A DNA stretch of 64,000 nucleotides, from positions 7,342,284-7,406,283 of the forward strand of contig JASKMD010000014.1 in assembly GCA_030144725.1 (NCBI GenBank). Reading direction: 5' to 3'. The stretch is from Haematococcus lacustris (lineage: Eukaryota; Chlorophyta; Chlorophyceae; Chlamydomonadales; Haematococcaceae). The notes under the pieces are model-generated. The model had not been told where the DNA came from, searched no databases, and saw only the letters and a list, made by a program, of their open reading frames with translations. Both the position numbers and the translations under genes were made by a program. Below are positions 13,786 to 27,500 of this stretch, piece after piece. The number at the start of each line of letters is the position of its first letter. The first letter of the stretch is position 1.

Positions 13786-16700
13786 ACACAATGAGGCAAT
13801 GTGCCTGGCCCAGTGGGAGAGGCAGCACATGCAGAAGGAGCAGACAAGGCAGCGGTGCTGCGGGTTCCTTCAGAGCTGTGCCTCAGCTTCAGGCAACGGT
13901 CCAGCCAAGTGGACTGCTGCAGCTGCAGCTGCCATGATGGTAGTGGTGGTAGCTGGTGTGGCAGGCATTGAGCCTTGTCCCCATCATGAAATACATACAC
14001 ACGGGCATGCTGCGTCAGGGCTTGAAGATGGCCATGCAGGCAGGGGCAGGGTCGACTGTTGACCGCAGGCAAGTGGCAGCTTCAGGGGCGGGGTGGGGTT
14101 GGGAGCAGTTGTAGGGGCGTACAGGCTGACCCTGACCCCTGGACCCCACCACTGCCCTCCAGCCTTCCCACCTTTCTTGCCTCCTGCCCTGACGCCTAAC
14201 CCCTCATGCCTATGCATGCCCTTGTGCTGCTGCCCCTGCGTGTTTGCAGCATCAAGAGATCCGTGCGAGCAAGGTGGGCGGCAGCAGGTGCCAGACCAAT
14301 GCTTGGCAGCAGCAGCAGCATGTCACATGCAAGGGCTAGCCAAGCCCTGCAGCCACCCCGCAGACCTTGCAAGCAGCAGTAGCCACAAGGCAGTCCTTTC
14401 CAAGCCCTCTAGCTGTTTTGCCTGTAGTGAAAGGCTCATGCACATGCCCGTCACCAATGCCTGGTGCTGCCATTGTCTGAGATGAGTGGATTCGTGGCTG
14501 TGATGATATGAATGAAAGTGGCATGCTGCATGGAGTTCATCATTTGCTTCATGGCGTAGTTGCCTTGACTTGTCCATGCACCCTGAGAGATGTTCACAAC
14601 ACGACTTTGCAGCCAGCATGTGATGTGTAATCAAACGGTGATGTACTCGGAGTGTGATACGATTCAGTAGTGTGATAGAAGCCAAGCAATAGGTTTACAA
14701 CGCCCTGCAATGTACACATTTGCAAACCACACACACAACGCACTGCCCTAGCTCTGCTCGCCAGCACCAACCACCAGGCACGTCAAAGCTCGGTGGTCTA
14801 GATAAATGACGGATCCACACTCAATCATGGACAGATCTTGCTCTCAGTGATGTGACTAGCTGGACTGATGATGACACGCACGCCTCATGCACTCGCCACC
14901 CAACACAGCATCGAACATGACAGGGCATGCACTTATTGGCTTACATACCGATCTCACCCGTGACAAGGACATACAGACAAGCTCGTGTAGACAGAACAGC
15001 ATCCATGCAAGTCATAGTACCGGCACACCCATGCAAGGTGCAACAATAAAACAGGCACGTCCATGTAGAAGGCATGTCAAGTCTGATGTGTGATGCATCA
15101 TCTAGGGTGTGAACATGCCAAGCCCTGCACTGCCAAATCAGCAGTGAGGGCTCAGTGTGGCCTAGGTGGGGACAGATGTGGCAACCAGCTCATGCAATGG
15201 CATGGGACTCAATTCATTCAGTGTGCAATCCATGCAGCCAGGCATGCGCTGCGCAAGGCTGACGGCGCTGGCTAGTACGAGTGCGACCCAACCTGGACTA
15301 GACCAACCCCACCCCTGCTGTGTGGTGATGGCATGGTGCCACCAGCCCACTACTGCTACCTAGCCCCGTAGTCCTCTATCTTCCAGTGAACCACTAGGCG
15401 TCCTTGCTCTGTGCCCATATTGGCAGTTGTGGATATCCTGTGGCATGCTTGCGCCTACAGATGGCGATGGGCAGGGAAGGGCAGGGAAGCGTGCCCGGTT
15501 CACTGAAGCTGGTCCGGGAAGCCGCAGCAAGTAGGGCCACGTGGGCCCCCACTGCCGCTTGGGAGTTAGACGTGCTGAGGACAGACGTGCTGCGGTTTGA
15601 CCTGCTGTGGGTAGCTGTCATGTTGGTCGAGGTGTCGCGAGCCAACGTGCTGCGGTTTGACTTGCTGTGGGTCGCTGTGATGTGGGTCGAGGTATCGCGA
15701 GCCGACGTGGTGCTGGTTGCTGTGATGTGCGTCGAGGTGTCGCGGGATGACTTGCTGCAGGTCGTCGTGCTGCGGGCCTGCGACCACCAGGGCGGGACAA
15801 GGGCAAGTTGAGATCAATAGCAGGGTTGGGTCCAGCGGCGCTTGCATTTGGTGTGCACAAGGTGTAGCAAGCAAGGTAAGGGGTGCTGGGCCGCGGCAGC
15901 CCGCCCTGCGTGGAAACCCAATAGTCAAACGGCGCACCAACGATGCAGCGATGCTTGGTTGCGCCTGGATGGAGTCTGTGCGGTTCATGATGATGGGCTG
16001 CACTGTGGAGGGAGGCAGCGTTCGCGCGTATGCCCGTAGGCACGCATCGCTGTACAAGCAGGGCTGCCTGGGCGGGAGCCATATCTGCAGTTCAGCCCAG
16101 CCTCCGCTGCGGATGCACAAGAAATGGGAACGAGTTTAGGTCCTCATGACTGCCTCAAGCCAATGTGCCTTGTAGTCAACAGCACCGTTGCGGCCTGACC
16201 TGCCCTTACCTGGCATAGCTGATGTCAAGTGCCTCGCACGCAACCACCTGCGCCAACAAGGATGGCGCATTGATAGTTTGCTGTGGCTTCTCGCGGCTGC
16301 TGGCTGAACCCATTTCGTGGTTAGCTACGTTGGTAGCAATGCGGCCATATTCCAGGAGGGGGGGTATTTGTACCGTGCATGGCCAACTTTGCGCGCTACT
16401 GTATTTCAAATGTGCGGTGACAACACAAGATAGCGAGACCAATCACATGTTTTCGCTGTGCTATCGTGGTATCACGGCGTCCTGGTATGAAGGCAGTCTA
16501 GCTAGGGATATGTCCTATGACAACATGTCAAGATCCAGATGTAAAGAAGCTTATCTGGGCAGCCTAGCAAGCTAAGAGGTGGCGGCGACCATGTCATGAG
16601 CGTATCGAACATGGCAGAGCGTAGGGACCATGCTGCACGTGGACAAGGACCAGGTACTCATGCAAGCTGTTGGTTGCTGTCTGTGTTGTCATCCCCAGCA

Positions 16701-17385
16701 ACACCAGCTCATGCCTAGGCGGCAGTGGTCTGGGGCTTGGAAAGGTGTGCTGTGCGGCCACCACTGTCGCCGACCACACTTACATAACACGCACTGCTGG
16801 GGTGACTGACAGCCACAGGCTCATGCGCAGTCACAGCAAGCAGCAGCAGCGGTGGCACCAGGACCAGCTTGCACACAATGAGGCAGTGTGCCTGGCCCAG
16901 TGGGAGAGGCAGCACATGCAGAAGGAGCAGACAAGGCAGCGGTGCTGCGGGTTCCTTCAGAGCTGGGCCTCAGGTTCAGGCAACGGTCCAGCCAAGTGGA
17001 CTGCTGCAGCTGCAGCTGCCATAATGGCAGTGGTGGTAGCTGGTGTGGCAGGCGTTGCGCCTTGTCCCCTTCATGAAGTACCTACACACGGGCATGCTGC
17101 GTCAGGGCTTGGAGATGGCCACGCAGGCAGGGCCAGGGCCGACTGTTGACCGCAGGCAAGTGGCAGCTGCAGGGGCGGGGTGGGGTCGGGAGCAGTTGTA
17201 GGGGCGCACAGGCTGACCCTGACCCCTGGACCCCACCACTGCCCTCCGGCCTTCCCACCTTCCTTGCCTCGTGCCCTGACGCCATACCCCTCATGCCTAT
17301 GCATGCCCTTGTGCTGCTGCCCCTGCGTGTTTGCAGTATCAAGATATGCGTGGGGGCATGGTGGGCGGCAGGACGTGCCAGGACT

Positions 17386-18546
17386 TATCATGCAGTACCA
17401 TGCAGAATCCACTCATGAGATCTCATTTGTGTTACCTTATGTGAGCTTTCTTCCTGACAAATCTCAGGGTGCGCATGGTGCGCAGCTCAGTGTCAGGCCT
17501 GATGGTGTTGCATGACTCTGGGCACTTGCCCTGCACGCTCTGGGACGTCGCCAAACTGCCTCACAACGACCTGCTCATGCGGGAGCTCAAGGCAGAGGGA
17601 CAGCTAGGCAGCAGCTGCGAGGCCAGGTGGAGTGCGCAGTTTCAGCTGACAGAGATCGGGCGGGGAGGGGCACACCCTGGTCGTGACAGGGTCCTTGATA
17701 GCAAGGCCATGGAGGTCAGGTGGCTCGGGAGGTGGGGGAGGCGCCCTGGCTGGGTCGGAAAGCTGCAAAAGACGATTCGCCAGAAGAGGTGCTCGTATGC
17801 TGCAACTGTAATTGAAGCATCAATCATGTAGCATGGGGATGGCACTGGCCCAATTCACATGGCATCGCACCTGCTTCACAGACAGCTCTCAGCATACGTT
17901 TGCATGGGCTTCACCAGGTTCAGGGTGGGCAATAGCGGTTTGGGGGTAAGAATAAGCACGGTTGTAAGGGGGTCACTTTCTTATACAGATGCAATGGATG
18001 ACGCCTTGCAATTCATATTCAATCGCCATGCAATCCATCAGGGAGCAAACATGATGGTTCAAGCTGTGTCAGCCATCCTCATCCACCCCCCCCCGGGAAG
18101 CAGAGTACATCAAAGTAGTGAAGCGTGTTTCCTCTGTTTTGTATAGAAGCATTGAAACCCCTTAATGTCAAGGCTGTCCCCATTGCCACGCTTCACTACG
18201 CTTTCCTGTGCTGGGCGTCAGACCCTTCCCACACCATGTTCACCACCACCGTCAATGCCATGGACACTACCATGTCATGAGTGTTTAGTGCCGGGAGCCC
18301 CAGTGGGAGCGTGGGGCATGACAGCATGACAGCATGCAGCCATGCACACAATGTTGCGCTGCATGGGGCTGGATGCCGCTGTTGCAGCCCTGCACGATGC
18401 CTTCTACACTCCCCTTCTACAGCTCGTGCCATTGCAGTGGCAGCAGCCTGGCAGCTCAGCAACATGGCACAGTAGCTGTGGGCGTTGGCACCTCATCCCA
18501 AGTTGACAGGTGAAGCGGCGTAAGCCATCTCAATCTCTTGCTTACA
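17386..18546. other. Unique DNA between the satellite and the CHD-like gene; one possible exon
   Basis: No gene is recognised. A plus-strand stretch at about 17,467-17,622 has an acceptor-like CTCAG before it, a donor-like GCCAG|GTGGAG after it, and GC-rich third positions. It reads VRMVRSSVSGLMVLHDSG and onward. It could be an exon of a gene partly swallowed by the satellite, but no neighbouring exon was found. The rest, including a C-run near 18,090, shows nothing I can name. Confidence 0.4.
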
Positions 18547-21500
18547 TCAGTTGAGGAAGGAGTCACCCAGGTCGCCGGGGTCTGGCTGCTGGCCAGCATG
18601 GAGGAGGAAGCTGGCCCCCAGCTGGGCCTCTACAGGATTGTCAGGCATTTCAAGCAGCATAACACCCACCTGCACACCCTGCTCACCCGCCCCACCCCTC
18701 ACTCCCCCTGGCCCCCGACCCCCCTTGCTGTCAGCAGGCAGCGGCAACTGGCTAGGGCCTTGTTGCCCTCCCCCTCCTGCTGCTGCGTGCTCAATCGCCG
18801 GCAAGTGCAGAGCTTGCGTGCTATGCGTGCAATGCAAGCTCGCGCAAGCAAGCCCTGCAGCATGGGACGTGTCCCCCATGCCCTGTGCACCCACGCTCTC
18901 AAGGTCGTCGCCGTTGACTTCCAGCGCAATGCGCAGCGCTTCAGCACGCAAGGCCGCTGCACCACCAGACACCTCCTCCTCCTCGCCATCATCATCGCTG
19001 TCCACCTCAGCCTCTTCGCCCTCATCCCTCTCAACCAACCCCACTTGCCCAGTACCGCTCTGCCTACCTGCCTGTTGGTCGGCTGCTCCCTGTCCCTCCC
19101 CCTCCCCTGCGCTTTCTTCTCCCTCTCCTTCCTCATCTTCGGTGTCTTCTGTGCCGCCATCAGCATCATCAGCCACCAATGTCCCAGCCCCTGCTCCCAT
19201 CGGAGCCTGCAGCTCCTCGCCTGCCCCGGCCATCACCTCAAGGGCAATCTTCAGGGCCTGGGCCTTTAGTGCCTCCTCGCTGCCTTTACTCTCGCCCCCC
19301 GCGCCCTTGCTGCCCTGGGACTTTCTTCTGCTGCCCTGCGCACCACCCCTTCCGCGCCCCGCTGGGGCTTTCGTCCGCTTCCCTGCCGGCCCAGTGTCCG
19401 CGTCGCTGTCTGCAACCGCCCCAACCGACTGCCGCCGGCGCTTGCTGGCCGCTTGCGAACCGGCGCCTGCTGCCCCTGCAGCTGCTGCGAGGCCACCCCC
19501 GACCGCTGTGCTGACCGTTGTGGCGGTTATGTTGGGGCCAGCCGACGCGCCCCCGCCACAAGCGCTGTCACTGTCGTCATCACTGAGGAGGTCGCTGAGA
19601 AAGTCGAGGTCGGCGGCGGTGGGCGTCATGATGTTGCCGATGTCAGCTGAGTCAGGCACTTGAATTGATGCCGCACCCGGGGCAGGCAAATGGGCAGGGG
19701 TGGCTGGCCCATCATCCCCCTCCATAAGGGCGGCCATGGCGATAGCCAGAGCTTTGGCTTTAAGCTCATCGTCCTGCTTGTTTTTCTTGCTGGGCTTGCC
19801 AGCTATACTGCGGGCGGTAGGGCTGGCGCCAAAAGCAGGGTCAGTGGAGGTGCCGGCAAAGTGGTTTGCGGCTTGGGGTCGTGTTTCCTGCACATGGCAC
19901 CAGCACGACACTGCTTGAGGGGGACTTGCCCATGGACTATGAGACATGGAGAGCAATAGCAGCTATATGGGTTGTGGTCTGTGTGCAGATGAGCAGCGGC
20001 ATGTGCAGTGGCCATTGCAAGGAGGGAGGAGGGAGGAGGGAGGAGGGAGGAGGGAGGAGGGAGGAGGGAGGAGGGAGGAGGGAGGAGGGAGGAGGGAGGA
20101 GGGAGGAGGGAGGAGGGAGGAGGGAGGAGGGAGGAGGGAGGAGGGAGGAGGGAGGAGGGAGGAGGGAGGAGGGAGGAGGGAGGAGGGAGGAGGGAGGAGG
20201 GAGGAGGGAGGAGGGAGGAGGGAGGAGGGAGGAGGGAGGAGGGAGGAGGGAGGAGGGAGGAGGGAGGAGGGAGGAGGGAGGAGGGAGGAGGGAGGAGGGA
20301 AAGACAGAGTGCTGCAACTTGAAGAGGACGAGAAGGGCGCTGGTAACTGTAGCCATGAGCAGCCTGACCTTGAGGTGCTTGCCGCGCCGCAGCAGTCTCA
20401 GCATGGTGACCTGCACCTGACGCAAGCGCTTGAGGAGCACAGGACCAGTAGGCATGTCAGCGCCAAGCACCGGGGCGTCTGGGGGCAGGTCGGCCAGGGC
20501 GCGCTGCTCAGCCTGCACCAAGAAGGGGAGGGCAGGGCCAGCAGCAGGTGAGGCGAGTAGGCTGTGTGAATGGCAGTCAAGTGGTAGGTGAGGCGCCACA
20601 GGCGTGCTGATTGGACGTGTGCTGTGTTGGTCACTGGCCTGCTGGGTAGCCCGCTGGGTATGGGTGAGATGTGAGGTGTGAGGTGTGAGGGCACCAAGTT
20701 CTGCCACAGGGCGTGGGCTGCTTGACCTTACTAGCCTCTGGCCTGGCCCCAGCTGCCCTGGCAGCCCTCTGCTGCCGTGGCTGCTGTGCTGTGGCCGTCA
20801 CCCCGTGTCCCCTCCTGCTGCCCCACTCCCCCATCAGAGCGCTGCACCCCATCCTTCTCACGCTTCAACTGGGCTGTGCCCCATGCCTCAATCAGCTCGC
20901 TTCGAGGGGGCCACCTAGCCAACCCTCCTGCTGCTTCTGCTGCCCAGGGCCCTTGGCCCAGTGTAGGTGTGAGTGTAGGGGCACTCACCTCCCCCTGACC
21001 ATCCTCTGATGCCGCTGCTCCCGCAGACTCCCTAAGTCCAGCTGCCCGGGCTGCTGCCTCCCTGGCGGCTGCACGCTTGGCCAGGTGCTGCAGGATTGTG
21101 GTGGGCAAGCAGTCTGGGGTGAGGTGGTGTGAGGCGGTGGGGTGGGGTGGGGTAGGGTGGGGTGGGGTGGGGTGGGGTGAGGTGGTGTGAGGCGGTGGGG
21201 TGGGGTAGGGTGGGGTGGGGTGGGGTGGGGTGGGGTGGGGTGGGGTGGGGTGGGGTGGGGTGGGGTGGGGTGGGGTGGGGTGGGGTGGGGTGAGGTGTAA
21301 TGTGAGAAGGTGTGAGAAGGTGTGATGTAGTGTGAGAAATCCCAGGTGCCATGTATGTTCTAGTGCTGAGCACCATGGACTGTTTAGTGATGAGGCCTAC
21401 CTGCTGACAGTAGCTGGCTTGGGAGGAGAGGAATGAGGCCGTGGGCTGTGCCAGCACTGCCTCCCACTCCCCCACACCCTGCACTCACAGTGCGGTGGGG

Positions 21501-24500
21501 AAGCAGTCAGGCAGGGTCAGTAAGTCAAGGCCAGTCAGGCAACATCAGCCAGGCCCAGTCAGACAGGGCCAGCCTGGCAGACGGGCATGCATGCAGGCAT
21601 GCAGGCAGGAGGACACAGCAAGCTGGCAGACAGGGTAGGAAGGAGAAGGACTGCCAAGCAGCAGAGGGGTGGCAGCACGGCAGGGGTGACGTGCAGGGAG
21701 TCCAGGCTGAACTCGCTGGCCCCTGCAGTCAGGCAACCAATACCCAGGGGACCGCTGCCAGCCTCCTGACCCCTGACCCACCCTGACCCACCCTGACCCA
21801 CCCTGACCCACCCTGACCCACCCCTGACCCCTGACCTGCCCTGACCTGCCCTGACCCACCCTGACCCACCCTGACCCATCCACACCTGGCCTCCTGGAAC
21901 CCCCTTGCCCGTTTTCCCCCTACCCACCTGCAGCAGGACCCCCTCCACCAGCTCCTCGTCCAGGCCTGGGCTCCACCACACTGGCAGGTTGCCCATGCGG
22001 TTCACTAGGATGGGCTGCTCCGCCCAGCCTGCCGCCAGCAGCTGATGCCCCGCATGCAGCGCTGACAGCATCACCAGCCGCTCCCGCAGCCGGCTGGCCT
22101 GGGCGCTGCTCAACAGGTGCGCCTCCCCTCTGCCTGCCTTGGGCCTTGGGCCTTGCGCAGGCTTGGGGCTGGCTGGCGGGGGTGGTGCAGGGGTGGTGCA
22201 GGGAGAGGGGGGAAGGTGGGAGGAAGCTGAGCGTTTGGCAGGGCTGCCTGGGTCATGGCCAGGAGGGGCAGTAGGTTGGCCTGCACTGATGGCACTGGTG
22301 CTGGGTTGAGGGGGAGTAGGGTGGAGGCTGCTGCCGCCGACCCCCCCAGCCCCAGCTGACCCTGCCTCCCCTTCTGGACCCCCCTCATCCTCCCCCTGCT
22401 CCTCATCCTCATCCTCCCCCTCGCTGGCCTCCCCCTCCCCCCCAGCCCCCTCTTCTGCATGATCACCCCCATGGCCATTTACAGCCTGCCCGCCCTCTGC
22501 CTCCCCCGTGGCCCCAGCAGCTGAGGCGCGCAGAGCTTGCCCCCGTCGCCTGTTGCGGCAGCCAGCGCAGGGGCAGTTGGGTTGGTGGCTGAGACTGCCG
22601 GTGTGGTGCGCCTTCTTGGCCCGGCCCGTGCTGGTCACTGCAAGACAGGAGTGAAACCATGCAGGGCCACATCAGGTTGCCTGTGTGCACACAGCACTCT
22701 CCCTCAGTTGGGGGCTAGGTGGGAATTGAACCCATGACCAGGTGGGGCGTTATGGGATTGAGATGGAAACCCAACAGGTATGGACCATGTAAAGAAAGAG
22801 CACGTAGGCAATAGGTGGAGGAAAGTGAAAGGAGTGAGACAGCATGCACTTGTCACATGCATGCACTCACATTGCCATCCAGCAATGTCTTGATGCAGAC
22901 GACCATTGCTAGTGTGACATGTTGTGGTGGAAGTGTGATGCACTGTCTACACAGAGTGAGGTGTGAGCTTCACCCACCTGGGTCCAGCTGTTGCATGTCA
23001 CTCAAGATCTCCACCAGGCAGCTCAGCAGTGCCCCATCACTCTTATGAGCCAGCATCTCACTCCCTGCTCGAATCAAATCCCACACCTCTGACTGATCAG
23101 CAGCACCTGCAATGAGTAGCAAGGGGGCAGTGAGGGTGGGGTGAAGGGGGTGAGGGCCCTGCATGTTGAGGAGAAGGGCATACTGACCACTGACCCTCCC
23201 TCTGCCACTGCCACTGTGGGCCCTGCCCTACACCCTTTGCTTTGCTTTGCCCCGGAGAGTCCTCCCCTGCTCACCCCTCAACTACCCACCTACCCCTGCT
23301 GACCCCTCCCCTACCCACCTACCCCTGCTGACCCCTCTCCTACCCACCTACCCCTGCTGACCCCTCAACTACCCACGTACCCCTGCTGACCCCTCAACTA
23401 CCCACCTGCCCATGCAGCCATAGGAGGCAGTGCCGCCACCTCTGCCGCCACCGCCCCCTCCAGTGCCAGCGAGGCCAGGACTGAGGCCAGCCCCTCAGCT
23501 GCTGCTGCCGGCCCCCTCACCTCCTCCGACACAGCCCCCAGCTGGCCCGCCCCCAGCCCAGCCCCCCCCTCTGTGAGACCCCTGCCAGGGGCACCTCCAC
23601 CCCCCCCTGTCCCTTGTCGCTGCACAGCCTCCTCCTGCTCCTGTGTCACCTCCACCCCTTCCTCCTCCTTCACAGGCCCCCCCGCCTCTGCTGCCTCGCC
23701 CTTCACTGAGGAGGAGGACCTGTGGGCGGCCTCTGGCCCCACGAGGGTTCCAGGGGCTGTGGGCGCATGCGGGGCCAAGGGGGTGGGGGTGGGGTGGGGG
23801 GTGACTCTGGGCAGCTGGATGTGGGGGGGTATGCCGTAGGTCATCACCAGACGAAGCAGTTCCAGCTTCTGCTTGCGGCTCAGCAGGTCAGGCTGCAGGC
23901 AAGCCAGGTACCGACCAGGTCAACAGCTGGGGCCGGGAAGACAAGCTGGCAAGCATTGAACAGGCAGGGGGCAGGATTCGTGCCAGCAGGCCAGCAACCA
24001 GGCAGCCAGGGGGCAGAAGAGAGGCAGGCAGGTTGGGTCGGGTGTGGGGTTAGGGAGGCAAGCAGGGAGGTGGGGTCGGGTGAAGCTGGGTGCGTCGGCT
24101 GAGGCTGGTTTGAAGGAGGGGGCTCAGTGGGCTATGTGGGCGGCCTCTGGGGGTGGAGGGAGGGAGGTTGACTCTGGGCATGTTCTGCATGTAGCTGCAT
24201 GTTCTTAAGGAGGGGGGCTGGCTACAAACTGCTATGTGAGTGGAAGGGAGGCAAGCAGGCAGGCAGGGTGGAACAAGCAGGCAGGCAGGCAGGTCGTGCG
24301 GGGAGCAGAGCCAGTAAGGGAGGGCTCAAAGGAAGACACGGAGCAACGTGAAGAACTTGAAGCATGAGTGGGGCAGGCAAGGGGCATGAAGTGTGACCCT
24401 GACAGTGAAAAAGTAGGCAATGTGTGACATGCAGTGCGGCCCTGCTGGCCAGCAAGCGAGCCCCTGCTCACCCCCAGCTTGTCCTTGGCTGCTGCTGCCG

Positions 24501-27500
24501 CTCCACCAGCAGGTCCAGGTCCAAGTCCAGCCTTGGGCTTTGCTCTGGGCGGCTTGCCCATGGCCCGCTCCGCCCCCGCCTCGTCGCCCAGGCTCCCTGC
24601 CCTGCCTGCTGACTGGCCAGCGGTGCGGTGGTGGCTGCGCTTGGCCTTGACGCTGGGTGACCAGTCCCATGCATAGTCAGCGTTGCGCTTAGGCTGCAGG
24701 AGTGAGGGGTGGGGGGTGAGGGGTCGAGGGGTGGGGGGTGAAGAGTGAGGGGTTGGGGGGTGAGGGGTTGAGGGTTGAGATGAGGTGTGAGGTGTGAGGT
24801 GTGGGGGGGTGAGGTGTGGGGGGGTGAGGTGCGAGGTGTGAGGTGTGAGGTGTGGGGGGGTGAAGTGTGTGGGGGTGAGGAGTGAGGGGTCGAGGGGTGA
24901 GAATTGAGGGTTGAGGGGTGGGGGAGTGAGGGGTGGAGGTGTGAAAGGTAAGGGGTGAGGGGGTGGGGGAGGTACATCGAGCCTGTATGTGTAAGTGTGT
25001 GGGTAGGATGGGATAGGAAGCAATGGGTGATGGGCTTTGGAGCAATCGTAGGTAGGCAAAGCAGGGAGGCAGAAGGCAGGCAGCCAGTCATGCGAGGACT
25101 AAGAGGCTTTATTGAGGGCATGGCAGACAACTCGTCGTGTTTTGCCCTCCTCTCCTCGGCCCACCGCCCCCCACTCCTTGGCCCCCAAATTTGCCACCCT
25201 GCGTATCTGCAACGCCCTCCTTCCCCTCCATTCAACCTTTCTCTCCATTAATACCGCTGCCACCCCATGCTGCTGGTGTTGCTGGTATTGCCACTACTCT
25301 GTAGCACCCATGGCCTGCAGCCGACCTTGCGCTGGCGCCCGCCTTCCGTGGCCTGATGATGCCCAGAGGGTCCACCTGGGTCAGGGTCAGACTCAGAGCC
25401 TGACAGGGCGGCCAGCCGCTGGTCCTCATTCCAGGCAGCCAGCTGCTCCGCCTTTGCAGCCTCCTGCACAGCAGACAAAGCAGGTAGCCAGTTGGTAGAG
25501 CAAGCACAGTGGTTTAAAGCAGGGGTAGGTGGGTAGGGGAGGGGGCAGCAGGGGTAGGTGGGTAGGGGAGGGGGCAGCAGGGTTAGGTGGGTAGGGGAGG
25601 GGGCAGCAGGGTTAGGTGGGTAGGAGAGAGGGCAGCAGGGGACACTCCCCTCTGGCCCTCTCCTTCCTCCCACCTGGCCCTCCTTGCTGCTCCCCTGCCA
25701 TCCCCACATGCATCCTCTCCCCCTTGCACCACCTTCCCGTGCCTCCTCCCCCTCCTCCTCTCCCCTACCTTCCCCTCGACCCTGCATGCCTACTCCCCCC
25801 TCCCTTTGTCTCCTCATGTCCCTGCGCGCCTCCTCCCCCTCCTGCTCCCCGCAGCCTCCCCATCACCCTGGCCCTGCGCGCCTCCTCCCTGGCGGCCTCC
25901 CTCAGCTCCCTGGCCTCCCTCTCAGCCGCCTCCTTCTCCGCCGCTACCCTCTGAGCCTCCTGCGTGCGCTGCGCCTTAGCCACCAGGTCCAGCAGCTTGC
26001 GCCAGCGCTTGGTGAGGTGCTCATGGTTGGGGCCGCCTGGGGGAAGGGGGACCCACAAGCCCTGGCCTGGGTAGACAGGGTGGGAGACTAGGCAGGGGGA
26101 GGACAGGCAGCATGGCCCAGGCACCAGGCTCCATGCCACCCCTCCAGCAGCAGCCGCGGCAATGCTGCCGCTGGCGGTGTCAGTGTGGGTGATGCTGGAG
26201 TGGGTACTGGAGTGGGTCTCATGCCAGGAGAATATGAGACATTGGCTAGGGGTGCTTAAGGGCAGAGGGGTCAGGAAGGATGGGGCAGGCAGGGGAGGAC
26301 AAGGTGGAGGGGAAGGAGGAAGAAGAGGCAAGGCTGCAGGAGGAGGAGGAGGTGTTAGGATGCAGAAGGGTGGGTGGCTGCTGCCTGACTCACCCGTGTG
26401 TGCTGCTGCCTGATCGGCCCCAGGGCCAGCAAACAGGTGGGCGTAGTCTGGGTGGCGGCGCAGCTCGTCGTAGTTGGCATAGCCGTGCTCCCAGCACCCT
26501 TTCAACAAGGCCATGTCGCTCTTGGCAGTCCACCAACTGTAGTGTGTACACAGTCAGTCAATCAGGTCGGGTCAGGTCGGGTCAGGTCGGGTCAGGTCGG
26601 GTCAGGTCGGGTCAGGTCGGGTCAGGTCAGGTCAGGTCAGGTCAGGTCAGGTCAGGTCAGGTCAGGTCAGGTCAGGTCAGGTCAGGTCAGGTCAGGTCAG
26701 GTCAGGTCAGGTCAGGTCAGGTCAGGTCAGGTCAGGTCAGGTCAGGTCAGGTCAGGTCAGGTCAGGTCAGGTCAGGTCAGGTCAGGTCAGGTCAGGTCAG
26801 GTCAGGTCAGGTCAGGTCAGGTCAGGTCAGGTCAGGTCAGGTCAGGTCAGGTCAGGTCAGGTCAGGTCAGGTCAGGTCAGGTCAGGTCAGGTCAGGTCAG
26901 GTCAGGTCAGGTCAGGTCAGGTCAGGTCAGGTCAGGTCAGGTCAGGTCAGGATTGACAGCCCAGCAGCACCTGGCGGGAGGGTTTGTGTCAGGGGTGGTT
27001 GTCAGCACGTTGAGGTAGAAGCCGTAGTTGGCAGGCTGCTGCATCCAGCTCATGGCCCGACTGAACTCGTCCAGCAGCTTCAGCCGTGCAACCATCTTGC
27101 CATTGAACTGCAGGTGATGAGCAGAGGGGGACCAGAGAGCAGAGGGGCCACACGGTCACACACATAGGGAGTGAGAGGTGAGGAGTGAGGGGTGGGGAGT
27201 GCGGGGCTAGGGGTGAGAAGCGAGGGGTGGGGAGCTGGACTTGCTGAAGGAGGGACGGTAGGACATGGGTCAGGGTGGCAGTGAGGGGTTGGGGCTGAAG
27301 GGCCAGGGTCAGGGTGGCAGTGAGGGGTAGGGGCTGAAGGGCCAGGGTCAGGGTTACAGTGAGGGGTAGGGGCTGAAGGGCCAGGGTCAGGGTGGCAGTG
27401 AGGGGTAGGGTCTGTAGGGCCAGGGTCAGGGTTACAGTGAGGGGTAGGGGCTGAAGGGCCAGGGTCAGGGTTACAGTGAGGGGTAGGGGCTGAAGGGCCA

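Larger units (their letters stand above)
1..17385. repeat. Macrosatellite, about 3.1-kb tandem units (5.6 copies in window)
   Basis: Units start at 1, 3068, 6155, 9242, 12409 and 15576, giving lengths of 3067, 3087, 3087, 3167 and 3167 bp; the sixth diverges near 17,385. Copies differ by scattered substitutions and two indels: unit 1 lacks 20 bp near 2,071, and units 4 and 5 carry an extra 80-bp duplication. Each unit begins with about 2.75 copies of a 60-bp subrepeat (1-220 in unit 1) that stays in frame on both strands and reads as a 20-residue repeat (LLWVAVM..VEVSRA). Open frames up to 184 codons recur in every unit, but they overlap on both strands and resemble nothing I know, so I treat the array as non-coding. 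The left end lies outside the window. Confidence 0.95.

Noticed and set aside
1..17385. Recurring frames of 60-184 codons in each satellite unit
   Set aside because: Conserved only because the units are recent copies. They overlap on both strands, shift with indels and lack domain-like sequence.
18547..19269. Plus-strand serine/proline-rich frames of 243-370 codons over the last exon of the CHD-like gene
   Set aside because: Antisense shadows of the minus-strand exon, which has the acidic/basic repeat motifs and correct splice phase.
19866..20707. REEGGG- and PPPSSLL-repeat frames
   Set aside because: Simple translations of the 7-bp (GGGAGGA)n array in an intron.
26280..27167. SGQVR-repeat frames on the plus strand
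   Set aside because: Translations of the (GTCAG)n array; the real exons here are on the minus strand.
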